Source of the DNA: Ecdyonurus torrentis
Lineage: Eukaryota > Arthropoda > Insecta > Ephemeroptera > Heptageniidae
Direction of reading: 5' to 3'
NCBI GenBank assembly: GCA_949318235.1
Contig: OX439131.1
Location: forward strand, 30,527,018 to 30,591,017
DNA length: 64,000 nt
How positions within the stretch are numbered: position 1 is the stretch's first letter; each line of letters starts with the position of its first letter. The notes under the pieces are model-generated. The model made no database searches, was not told the origin of the DNA, and was given only the letters and a program-made list of their open reading frames with translations. The position numbers and the translations under genes were made by a program. Of the stretch, positions 25,986 through 36,659 are shown in pieces.

Positions 25986-26475
25986 TTTTTATAATTTTAG
26001 TAATTGTACTTTTTACATTATAATTAATGCATTGACATGTGTAGAATTGTTGACCTAGCGTTCTACAACATGACAGTGTATGTTTTAAGAATTGGATACA
26101 ATTACTTTGTTCCGAGTTAAACGCTACATAAGCATATCTTTAATGCGCTGAACTAGTTTCCTTCGTTGATTAATAAAGCAGGTATCAATGTAATATTTTT
26201 TTTTTTGTAAGTATTATTAAGAATACAATATATTATATTTCATTAGACTATGCAACATAAAATCTCTAGCTGTACTATGATAATTGGAATTCAATAGTAT
26301 TTCATTTTGTAACTTTTAATTTATAACTATATTTTGATCTTATAATATATTCTTATCTTATATTATTACTAGGTTTTAGGACTACTTTTCTAAAAATAAA
26401 ATGCAGCAAATAATTCAGGTTTTAGTACTTATATTATATTAGTATTTTTATTATTATCGTTTTCCTTCTTCTTTT

Positions 26476-27921
26476 TTAAGACTCCGAAGCCAGCTGGGTC
26501 TTCAAGACTGGCACAACCAACAAACACAGCTCTTGAAGCGAAGCTGCTATCGACTCTTCTGCAGTCACTCGACGCTCAATCAATGCCAGTTCTTGTTCTT
26601 TCAAGGAATTGGCTCGCTGCATTATTAGGATCTTAAAAAAAGGATTAGAACATTTTAAAAGCATATTTTAGAAAGACTGGGGGTTTCTGAAAATTTAAAT
26701 CTTCACTTTATAGCATAGCGTACATTTGCATTTCAAAGTTTAATCTTATGTTTTTAAATTTAATATAAACACAAAAATAATTTATGCAATATTTAATACC
26801 TTTTGTTCCTTTAGCTGCTGGCTCTTGGTCTGAGTTTCAGAAAAATCTTGTAGAACATTGCATAATTGAGCAGAGTTTGAAACTTGAGGCAAGAATGACT
26901 TTGAAGTACAGCTCTTATTTCCTGTACATACAGAAAAAAACAACATACAATACCATATTGTAATTTAAAAAAAATTGTCAATGTAGTTTAAAATAATTTT
27001 TTTAAATAGATGTTAGGTTTTCTTACTTGCACTATTATTAGCTGTTTTTTCATGATCTTTAGAACTCGAAGCTTCTTCTACATCAATCACAGGTTGCGTG
27101 CCCTCTGGGATGGCTACTGCTTCTACCAGCAGACGCTTCTTGTGAGGAGGTCCAGCACATGCAGATGTACTAGCCTAGTACATCAAAACAAAGATATCAT
27201 ACAATGTTCTGAATAAGAAGTTTATTTCTTATTTACCTGTGGCATGCTCTTGGCATGCTCTTCATTTTCTTCATCAGACTCTACTGCGATCCCAAGCTCA
27301 ATTACACCTTCAGTTCCTTCAATGGCGATATCTGCAATAAACGCCCGAACTCGTAGTTCGGTTGGCGTTAGTGGTTCAACATTCAGCACCCCCCCTCCTG
27401 TAGCACCTTTGCCTTTCTGGCCATAAAAAGCAGCAGCTTTAGCTTTTACCTTACTCTTCCAGTCTTGCCAGGACTATATAAAAAAAAACATGTATTATAC
27501 AAAATATAAAACTAGAATTGACTTCATAATATCTGTTTGGAAGTACGATGGGGGGGGGGGGGGGGTATCATGAAAACAACAGTGTATGGTTGCAGAGTGC
27601 AGATCGTTTACAAACTTCTGCTTATATAGAGCTGTAAATTTGTATGCACAACATCTTCAAGTTAAAAAAAATTTGTTAAGATTATACAATAATATGATAC
27701 AATAAACCTACCTTGCGCCAATTGGTCCATTCTTTTACGGCCCCTGAACCTTCAGCGTTCAGTGTGGCAGCAATATTTTCCCACAGTTCTTTCCGATCAT
27801 CATTGGATACGTTGTTAGAAAAGCGACCTTGTACTAATGTAACGTTACTTTCCAAAAGGTCTAACATCATTTCTCGCTGCGCCGCAGTTACTTTTTTCCC
27901 ATGTTTGCCTATTTTAGACAT
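26476..27921 (-). CDS. Harbinger-encoded Myb/SANT-like DNA-binding protein, 5 exons
   Basis: Exons in gene order: 27712-27921, 27237-27473, 27027-27174, 26800-26921 and 26476-26631; 290 residues. In Harbinger elements the second gene encodes a Myb-like protein that helps the transposase reach the nucleus and bind the ends. Seen: an N-terminal trihelix resembling the Myb_DNA-bind_5/zeste type with spaced aromatic residues (LWENIAATLN, WTNWRKSWQDWKSKVKAKA), an acidic Ser-rich middle (ESDEENEEH), a basic patch PPHKKRLLVE, and a C-terminal helix rich in Glu, Leu and Arg (SLKEQELALIERRVTAEE) likely to form a coiled coil. The gene is convergent with the transposase, as is usual. The ATG at 27921 is the first genuine ATG; the preceding in-frame codon is GTG. 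No disabling lesion is seen. Family assignment rests on the pattern and context. Confidence 0.85.
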
Positions 27922-30102
27922 CACGAATTAAGAGAAAAAATCAAAACGAAAGAAACCGCACGGAAATCACGCCCACCTCTAAACAGAAAAAGGCGCAATT
28001 ATTTTCCAGCTGAGCAAAGAAATGCACAGCAAAGAGATGCACCAATCGTTGCTTCTAAAATCCATCAGCAGCTGACGAGGCCGCGCGAAAATTTTAAAGC
28101 ACTACACTTGTGGTTCTCCACTAAAATGATGCAAAAAGATATGTTTGAAAATATAGTAACTCAATGTCCCTTACATGTTTTCCAACTCTTGGCTGATATT
28201 TTAGACACACTGTTTTAAATTATCCTCTCTAGGGAACACTTATTGCGATACGCATGGGGGCAATTTAAACTATTATATGATAAGGATTGATAAGGCATAC
28301 CAAATAAGGTCAGAAACGATAAAATGTATGACGTAAACAGAGATAAACACTCAGAATTCTTGCGCTCAGGTGACAACAAGACTTCAAACCTTTGTAAAGC
28401 AGTATTTGTAATGTAGTAGTTTCGGCTGCCATCGCGGTGCCAGTGTAAAAGTTTGTCTACAAATTTATACAGGGAGTCGGAAGACATGTAAAGGACATAT
28501 TATGATAGTAACTTTACGTAAAACCATGTTTTGGTAGAGGAAAATGTACACATGGCATTACTTATCCATTTATACGTACAAAACTCATAATCTAACAGTG
28601 ATTTTTATTGATGATTATATGTAGCAATAAGTTAAATCCTTTTTATAAGTTTTAACATAATGCAAAAAGTGTGTAGAAATATATTTTGCAAAATACATAT
28701 ACAAAAAAAGAATAACATTTTTCAATTTCTCAATAAATTAAATAATTAAAAATTAACTACAGTTAAATTAATTACTCAGTGTTGTTTTATTATACACATG
28801 TGTAATAAAGAAAAAAAAAGATAAGTAATTAATCGTCTTTATTAAAAAAAGCATCAAAGAAAATAAATTTTTTAAAGGGCTATTCAAATTTTACCGCCTT
28901 TTGTTAACGAATTACAGCGTTGCCAGATTTCTTTTTTTGATTGTTTACGATTTCATAACGAACGGCTTACAGAATCGCTCTTTTTGTATTGTTCGTTATG
29001 CGCTCGTTACGAAAACGAAGAGTTTGTTTATTCGACAACAAAGCGAAGGAGTTACAGAATCGCCCCCCAGATCCGGACATTGCCACCATGGAGCCTAATA
29101 CATGTCCTGAAATATAATAATGTTATTAGAAATTTATTCGAAAACGTGAGAACGAATATACTTTACCAGAATAGACATACACAGCCATGCGTCCTCGTTC
29201 ATTTGGTGGTGACCAGTGAGCAAGGAGATTGTGACTGCTCGGCATCATTGCACCCTGCATATAAAACAATAATATTATATATATATAAAATATATATAAA
29301 TAAATATATATATATATATATTACTCATTATAAAGCAAACCATAAACATTAAATATTTCAGTCCGATTTCTAATTATTGGTTGCTTAACGCTATAACAGT
29401 GACCAGAGTTTGTAATCATGGTAAAATATGTTTGGCTTGGGAAAAAAAAGCCAATAAATTTGATGTACTATTGAAATAAATCTTAGAAAAATCGAACTTA
29501 AAAATATCATTAAGATTTATAATCTCAAGGCAATACTAACCTGCCCAAGTCCCATGACAAATCTCGTAGCGCAAACATATTGCCATCCCAATGCAACCGC
29601 TGGTACGAAGAGAAATGTGGTAAGTACAGAAATGAGGACCGCCATGAGCAACATAATTTTGCCACCGTATCGTTGAGTCAAGTAAGCAGAGGACACTTGA
29701 GTTAAGATGAACCCCCAGAAAAATGAACTGAGGATTTTACTTCGAGTAGTTGCGTTCCAGTCGTATTGCTATATTAAAATAAACAATATTTAAAATAAGT
29801 TGTTGTTGTTGTTTTTTGTACTTCTTCAGAAAATTATAAAAGTACCATTGAGGATTTACCGGTGCATATTGTTCTGTTTGATTGTTTTGAGGGCTAAGTT
29901 CACGTGATATCGCGACAATGGCGACAGAGAGATTTACACGTGTCAAGAAACATACAGCGTTCATCAGGAAGGCAGCGAACACTAAAATGTAGCGGGCTTG
30001 AATCCATCTTTCCTCTGCAATACATCATCGATAACTTTAGCAAAATAATAAATCATCGTTGCATTTAGACCATGCGCTATTTTTTAAAGTTTTGTATAGG
30101 AG

Positions 30103-30209
<107 letters not shown>

Positions 30210-31354
30210 ATTATTTAATTTTATTGCTTCATGTAAAAATTAATTTTTTGGTTTCTTAATGCATTGATTTAAAAATATATATATATTTGTACTTAAATTC
30301 AATAATATTTATACGTTTATAAGTAAATAAAAATAAAGAAATAAGTACTAAATAAAATAAATAATTAATAAATATATAAAATATTTAATATATAATATAA
30401 AATATAAGGATCGGTTGTCACTACAAGCGTTCAACATTTGAACCTTATCAACTTATTTTATAGGAAGAAAGTATAGCTTATCAGTAAAAATGCAAGTTTA
30501 TCTCTTCGAACATGTGATATGAAGCTTCCTAAGAAAAGAAAAGTAAGAACACTATATATAGCTTACATCAAAACGATGTTGAATTTTGTGTCTGTAAAAA
30601 TGAAAGAAGAAGTGTTAAAATTCTAAAATTGCACTCAAAAGCTTATTTTATCAATTTATCACGTAACAAGAAAATTATCTGGGGGGCGATTCTGTAACTT
30701 CATAACGAGCGGTATTGTTCGTTTTGAAAACGAAAATCAACAAACTGATCGATTTCAACAAAACGAGCGATTCTGTAACTTTTGTTTACAACGAATTCGT
30801 TACAAAACGAACAATACCGTTCGTTATCATATCGAACGGGTTTCCAATAGTGAGAAATCGTTCGTTATGATAACGAGCGATATTAAATAGTTAATTACGG
30901 CGTTTTTTATGGGTGAATTTTGATGTTACGCACATGATTGAATAGGAAATCTTTTATACTTTTAAATTATTGGCGTTATTTTAAAATTTAACAATAAATA
31001 TTAAAACATAAATTTAATAAAAGTAATGAAGGCATGTGTATTAAAAATTGAAGTGTTTTTTCTTGATTGTTTCATAGTTTTTATACATAAAAACATTGTA
31101 CTATTCTAAAAAAAATATCTTCAGCCAACTAAAAACTAAACTTATCATTTTTAACGTGATATTAACGTAATTTGTGTCTATAAAAGATTTAAAAATATTT
31201 AAAATGTTATACGACGTTCAATGTATCAATATTGCGGGCAATTATATTTTATACATACTTCTATGCGAAGTCAATTCATGCCTGCAATCAAGTTTTAATA
31301 TTGCTTCCTATATCTATTTACGTATACGTACGTGCAAAAAAGTTTTTTTTTTTT

Positions 31355-31480
31355 TTTTTTTCAATGGAGTTTATCGGTTCAAAAAATAGCTATAGCTAAA
31401 AGTACGTATAGGAGAATGTCTAGTATTTTATCATTTAAATTTGTGTAATATATGTGAATTACAGTTTCCTCAATAAAATT

Positions 31481-31521
<41 letters not shown>

Positions 31522-31600
31522 ATAAGAGCTAGAATTGTAATTGAGGAACCATTAGCTTTCCCCGCGCCATAAACCGATAAGCTGCATTTAGTTATATAAT
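31355..31600. repeat. ATGGAGNTTATYGGTT MITE with a 37-A run
   Basis: Ends AATGGAGTTTATCGGTTC and AACCGATAAGCTGCATT are inverted; internal GAATGTCTAGTATTTTATC and CCATTAGCTTTCCCCGCG match the copies at 25094-25316 and 25745-25985. A homopolymer of 37 A occupies 31483-31519. Confidence 0.7.
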
Positions 31601-31733
31601 TATAAAGAATTTTAAAGATAATCATATTTTTCTTAAAAATTTTAACCCTAAATTAAGTTTACTTATTAAAAAATGTAAAAAACTATCCAACACGCCACAT
31701 TATTGTAATCACATTAATAAGTTAAGCACATGG

Positions 31734-33281
31734 TATTTTGCGGTAGAAACAATCATATTGATATAATTGATATAATGTAGAAAAATAAGTAAACCTAATT
31801 TCATCCTAAATATTTTTGGAAAAAAATGACTTTGGCGTTGGTTTTATAAGTCTATCTCAATTAGGAAAAAAGGTCAAAAAAGTCATCTGAGATATCACGT
31901 CAACATTTATATGCGACATGACTACGTGTTATTTTCCCATTCAACTCTCAGACGACTTTTTTGAACTTTTTCCCTAATTGAGCTAGGGCAATGAAACCAA
32001 CGGAAAGTGTTATTTTTTTGTGAAAATATTTAGGATGAAAGTAGGTTTACTCATTTATCTCAATTAGATCAATATCGTGAAATAAGGACTGTAAAATTAA
32101 TGTAAAACATGTGTGACCAAAATTTGCCGAGGCAGTGCTAGTATTTTACAATTTTCTCCGTCCGTAATAAATATATTTTAATATAATTAACATATTCGTG
32201 TTCCTCATTAAATTTCCATTCTTTTTATATATAACAACACGCATTAACTACATTTTAAAACATTTAAACTTAGTGATAACAAACGACATTTTCTCCATAT
32301 TTAAGAAAATGATGTAAACGTTACAACAGCAGCAGCAAAATTCACAACTTTCAATGTATGACTTTTTTCCTAGTTATTTAATCGCAATGAGACTATATAT
32401 TTCATGGTTTTAACATTCAAAAATATTGAGATTGATATGCGGGTGTCCACACTTTGCTCCAGCAGGATGGGAGATGTAGCGCGTAGCCATCCACTTCAGT
32501 AACCTTGCTATGCGAGTTACCCATTGCGGATTGCAGCTATAAGCAAAGATGTTTCGCGAGCTGCGCTACATCTCCCGTCCTGCTGGAGCAAAGTATGGAC
32601 ACCCACATATTAATCTTAATATTTTTGAAAGTTAAAACCATGAAACACAGTCTCATTGCGATTAAATAACTAGGAAAAAAATCAAACATTGAAATAAAAG
32701 TCGTAAATTTTGCTGCTTTACATCATTTCTTAAATATGGAGAAAATGTCGTTTGTTATCACTAAGTTTAAATGTTTTAAAATGTAGTTAATGCGTGTTGT
32801 TATATATGAAAAGAAAGGAAATTTAATGAGGAACACGAATATGTTAATTATATTAAAATATATTTATTACGGACGGAGAAAATTGTAAAATACTAGCACT
32901 GCCTCGGCAAATTTTGGTCACACATGTTTTACATTTATTTTACAGTCCTTATATCTCACGATATTGATCTAATTAAGATAAATGAGTAAACCTACTTTCG
33001 TCCTAAATATTTTCAAAAAAAAATAACATTGGCGTTGGTTTCATTGCCCTAGCTCAATTAGGGAAAAAGTTCAAAAAAGTCGTCTGAGAGTTGAATGGGA
33101 AAATAACACGCAGTTGTCATACTGAAATGTTGACGTGATATGACATTTTTAAACTTTTTCCTAATTAAGTTAGCCTTATGAAACCAACGCAAAAGTCATT
33201 TTTTTGCGAAAATATTTCGAATGACATTAGGTTGACTTGTTATCCATATTATATTGCGATCGTGAGATGGACCGCAAAATA
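31734..33281. repeat. 1.55-kb palindrome (foldback element) with nested hairpins
   Basis: The left arm starts TATTTTGCGGTAGAAAC and the right arm ends CGTGAGATGGACCGCAAAATA, and the two arms are complementary over about 700 bp each around a centre near 32510. The inner boundary is TTTGCTCCAGCAGGATGGGA facing TCCTGCTGGAGCAAAG. Each arm contains its own smaller hairpin of about 135 bp (near 31851-31986 and 33040-33175) built on CTCAATTAGGGAAAAAG and its complement. No coding frame. Confidence 0.85.
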
Positions 33282-33320
33282 CGTATTCGTGTAAAACATA
33301 ATATGATTGAAATGGTGTTA

Positions 33321-33322
<2 letters not shown>

Positions 33323-33357
<35 letters not shown>
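33323..33357 (+). repeat. (CT)n microsatellite
   Basis: About 17 CT dinucleotides just right of the 1.55-kb palindrome. Confidence 0.9.
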
Positions 33358-33359
<2 letters not shown>

Positions 33360-33485
33360 TTTCACCTTTAACTCTGTAATTGCTATATAGGCTTTATAAA
33401 ATTAAAACATACGTGATCTCCTTGAATTTAATATCTACTATAACATATATTGGATTATGTGTTTGTTTCTAAACAATCTTTTTAA

Positions 33486-34216
33486 CAGGACGTTCAGGGG
33501 TTACAACATGGCTTTCTTCAATGTTAGATAATTAGAAGAACTGTTCATAAACTCATAATCATATTGTACTTTTTTTTTTTTCATTTAATTAGAAAGAGAA
33601 TTTTAGGATAATTGAAGTGAAATGGAAATTAGTATTAAATTAAAAATACTAACAAGTATAAGTATATAATAAACAATTACCTTAATTTGATTATTTATAT
33701 GGTTTAATTATAGCCCTTAATTTAATTTAATCAAAGCCTTTTCGTAGCACCGCAAACTCGATCGTGATCATCCTGCGAGATATGCAACTCGTCTCGTATC
33801 TTGTACGTCATAGTTAAGGCTGTACTATAGGGTGTATGCGGATTGGAGGCGCTTAGAGGCCATACTGGAGTATTGAATACCATTACTCAGCATGACATAT
33901 ATACTATAATTCAACATATTGACAACATCAATGCTCTCAAAAATATATTGCATAGTGGTTTTAAACTGGCAAAATGATTTTTTTTCCTATGCCACCCATT
34001 TTATTGAGTTATCCAACATGGCGTTGACTTTAACATGAATGCATACACCCTATTGAAAATGTTGTCGCAAGTTGCATATCTCGCAGGATGAACGCAAGTC
34101 TAAGGGGCTACCATGGGGTTAAATAAGGGCTTTGGGTCATCATATGTGAGTTTATGAACAGTTCTTCTCACTATCTAACATTGAAAAAACCATTTTGTAA
34201 TCCCTGAATATTATTT
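33486..34216. repeat. TTAA-flanked foldback element, split by a nested MITE
   Basis: TTAA borders it at 33482-33485 and 34217-34220. Ends carry GTTCAGGGGTTACAACATGG and its inverted counterpart, followed inside by GAAGAACTGTTCATAAACTC and GAGTTTATGAACAGTTCTTC. The same family is complete at 56079-56399. A TA-flanked MITE (33830-34050) has inserted into it. Confidence 0.75.
33830..34050. repeat. GGGTGTATGC-family MITE nested inside the TTAA element
   Basis: Begins GGGTGTATGCGGATTGG and ends CATGAATGCATACACCC, with TA on both sides (33828-33829 and 34051-34052). At 221 bp it is shorter than the 300-bp copies because of an internal deletion. It interrupts the host element between TCATAGTTAAGGCTGTACTA and the AAGTTGCATATCTCGCAGG part. 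Confidence 0.85.
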
Positions 34217-34513
34217 TTAAATATGGAAGAAAAAAATCATTTCATTTTCTAAAGTTTTAGACAAAACTACAATAGTATAGCAAAAGTAGAAAATTAAAAA
34301 ATTGAGTTAAATAGTTGTCACAGTGCATTCTAAATGCAAAATATGATGCTGCGATATAAAATAATATGATTTGCAAGTTGAAATGTACATGCTGCGCTAA
34401 TTATTTTTATACGAAAAGGTAGGACCGTCGTGAAGTAATTTTATTTTAGGATAAGCCTTACATATTATGTTAGCGGCCACAAATAATTTTTTTAATCGTA
34501 TTGTCCATAGCTG

Positions 34514-34549
<36 letters not shown>

Positions 34550-35079
34550 CAAGTTAGCTAATTTTTACCTTCAATTGAAATCATATCTAACAATATTTAT
34601 TATTTTTTTATAATTATTAAAACTTGATTTGTATAATTTGCATAGCTTGTTAAATTTATTTAGTTTCATCCAATTCAAATTTAATTTTTAAAATATACTA
34701 GAAAACTGCATTTTCAAATTGCAATTATTGTATTAACTATTCAATGTTTGTTTTTTTCGGTTATGATAAAATTTTTCTTTTTATTTATTATGATATTTTT
34801 TAATTTCAGTTTCAGTCAAACAATTTGTTATAATAGGTAAATAAAAAAAAATACACATTTTAATTGGCTTAAAAAGGAAGTTCAGGGGCTTTTTACAACA
34901 TGGCTTCCTCAATGTTAGATAATAGGAAGAATTGTTCATAAACTCACATATGGTGACCCAAAGCCCTTCAGTAGCCCCGCACACTCGTGATCATCCTGGG
35001 AGATGCGCTAGCTGTCCCATATATATCTTTTACATCATAGTTACGACTTTACTATAGAAATTATTGTAGCGGCCGGGTT

Positions 35080-35275
35080 GCGCGCAACCTGTACAAAAAT
35101 CCTGTACACGATCTTGTTCAGGATCTTGCATGATCTTGTGCAAGATTTTTAATCTTGCCCCGCAAGATCTTGGCCAGGATCTTGCACGGGTTCCTGCAAG
35201 ATCTTGCAAGATCCTGCAAGAATTTTTTTTAAATATCTTGCGCAGGATCTTGCTCAGGATCCTGTGCAAGAATTA
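35080..35275. repeat. GATCTTGC minisatellite, block 1
   Basis: Short units variations of CAGGATCTTGC, AAGATCCTGC and TTGCAAGATC alternate so that most of the block is locally self-complementary. A second block lies at 35822-36250. Confidence 0.85.
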
Positions 35276-35361
35276 TTAAATTAAATTTATAATAATTAAA
35301 AGCACTGAACCCCTGTGGGGGATAACTTAAATCCTAAGATATGTTATAAAAAGCAATATTG

Positions 35362-35515
35362 ATTTTTTTTTCATATTTTGCAACGTTGAATTTAATTTTA
35401 AATTTGATTTCTTAATGTTGTACACCCATCTTAGTACTGGCCACGCTTGACGTTGCTTGACTTCGGTGATCGCGTAGAAGTTCCCTGGACCATTCTGCCA
35501 TGACGACATCTTGTA
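35362..35515 (-). repeat. 5S rRNA-derived sequence (SINE3-like or 5S pseudogene)
   Basis: Read on the minus strand, the segment contains CGATCACCGAAGTCAAGCAA, then CGTCAAGCGTGG, CCAGTACTAAGATGGGTG. This matches the internal promoter region of animal 5S rRNA (the A box and the C box area), with a few changes. The 5' third is strongly altered and the 3' stem is missing; an A-rich tail follows (the T run near 35362-35371 on the plus strand). It is thus not a functional 5S gene. It could be the head of a 5S-derived SINE or a retroposed 5S fragment. A short open frame over it (35327-35509, minus) is a by-product. Confidence 0.75.
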
Positions 35516-35821
35516 TAATAGATGGATGAATGTTCTATTTATACTTTGATATTGCTATTGACATGTTAAAACAGGTTTTTCTAACATACTTTGCCCATTT
35601 CTACCCCAAAAAGTTCACCCCAGTGTAAATTAATTACAAAATAGAAGAATTATAATTATTGAATGAAAATAATTGTAAAATATTAGGTTTTTTAATTGTC
35701 AATTCACCATAAATTAGTACTTTTTATTGAAAGAAATAATTAACCTACCAACAATTTTAATAATTGTTTGAAAATTAATTTTTTTTTATTATTAAGGGTG
35801 GCAAAATTAGGGGTGCGTTTT

Positions 35822-36250
35822 ATCCTGCTCAGGATTGCACAAGATTCTCAACAAAAAATCTCAGGATACGCAAGATATTAAGATCTTGAACAGGATTTGC
35901 AAAAAAATATCTTGCACAAGACAAATTAAATTTGTCCTGCAGGATCTTGCAAGACCCCGTGCAAGATCATATAGGATCCTGTGCAAGATGTCCTGAACAG
36001 GACTTTTAATTTTTCTTGCAAGATCCTGTGCAAGATTTGCAGGATCTTGTGCAAGACATTCCCACTCAAGATCAAATATTTGTCTTGCAAGATCTTGCAT
36101 GACCCCGTGCAAGATTATACAGGAGCCTGTGCAAGATCATGCAGGATCCTGCAAGAAATTGGTCTTGCAAGATCTTGCGCAGGATCTTGCAAGAAGCCAA
36201 ATCTTGCAAAATCTTGCGGGGTCCTGCAAGATCCTGCGCAGGATTTTTGA
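35822..36250. repeat. GATCTTGC minisatellite, block 2
   Basis: Repeated TTGCAAGATCCTGTGCAAGA-type units, many joined head to head, fill this stretch. Frames on both strands (for example 35861-36112 and 35981-36250) translate the repeat and show CKILQD- or ARSCR-like periodic peptides; they are not genes. Confidence 0.88.
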
Positions 36251-36525
36251 GCAGGCAGGATGTGTGCAAGTTTGCGGGGCTAAGGAAGGGCTTTGGGCCC
36301 ACACTTGTGAGTCAATGAACAGTTCTTCTCAATATATAACAGTTAATAAGCCATGTTGTATCTCATGAACTTCCTCTTAAAAAGAATATAAAATATATGC
36401 GCACATGAAAATAAATATTTATTTATCGAGGTTATTATAAATTATGAAGTTTAGAATTAATGCTACTTTTATATCATAAAATATATATTACATGTTAAGT
36501 ATAATTAATGCTATTAGCAGTTGAC

Positions 36526-36659
36526 AGCATCAAGGTTAACTTTAAAAATATTGCTTATAAATTTTAAACTTGACAAAGTGTGTCATTTTCCCATACCGCG
36601 CGGTCCATGTATATTTGTAAGATTTAACATGCGTCACCTTTAACATGAATGCATACATC
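36526..36659. repeat. Partial GGGTGTATGC-family MITE
   Basis: Blocks CATCAAGGTTAACTTTAAAAA, TGTCATTTTCCCATACC and TTTAACATGAATGCATACAT end in a slightly altered terminal repeat (CATCC) before TA. The left half is missing. Confidence 0.6.

Larger units (their letters stand above)
20565..29067 (+). mobile_element. Complete 8.5-kb Harbinger DNA transposon inserted in a coding exon
   Basis: The ends are GGGGGCGATTCTGTAACT and its inverted copy, 18 bp. The element is flanked by a 3-bp duplication CAG (20562-20564 and 29068-29070), fitting the CWG preference known for some Harbinger elements. Inside are the two expected genes: a DDE transposase on the plus strand (21315-25573) and a Myb/SANT-like protein on the minus strand (27921-26476), oriented towards each other. 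Both subterminal regions contain many copies of CGTTCGTTAT/ATAACGAACG-like words and a second copy of the GCGATTCTGTAA core (near 20651 and 28966). Nested MITEs occupy introns and spacers. Both genes are open after splicing, so the element could be autonomous. Target: exon 5 of the SLC17 paralogue. Confidence 0.95.
34873..36376. repeat. 1.5-kb TTAA-flanked foldback containing a GATCTTGC minisatellite
   Basis: TTAA lies at 34869-34872 and 36377-36380. The ends AAAGGAAGTTCAGGGG and ATGAACTTCCTC, and the inner AAGCCCTTCAGTAGCCCCGC and GCGGGGCTAAGGAAGGGCTT, are inverted copies and match the 321-bp element at 56079-56399. The interior is enlarged by GATCTTGC repeats and a 5S-derived piece. Confidence 0.8.

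Noticed and set aside
27901..28218. 105-codon plus-strand frame in the Harbinger with a basic stretch
   Set aside because: It overlaps the start of the Myb-like gene antisense and shows no known domain; a third Harbinger gene is not expected, though transcripts could change this view.
28215..28487. 90-codon minus-strand frame in the Harbinger
   Set aside because: Looks mildly protein-like and could be an extra upstream exon, but no donor joins it in frame to the Myb-like protein and no family motif is visible.
35327..35509. 60-codon frame beginning MSSWQNGPGN
   Set aside because: It coincides with the 5S rRNA-like sequence, so the apparent peptide conservation comes from an RNA gene, not a protein.
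35080..36250. CRISPR-like array
   Set aside because: The repeated GATCTTGC units have no regular length and no unique spacers, and the genome is eukaryotic.
35861..36368. Frames of 76 to 89 codons with periodic Cys/Ile/Leu/Gln/Asp peptides
   Set aside because: They translate the GATCTTGC minisatellite on both strands and have no start context or conserved domain.
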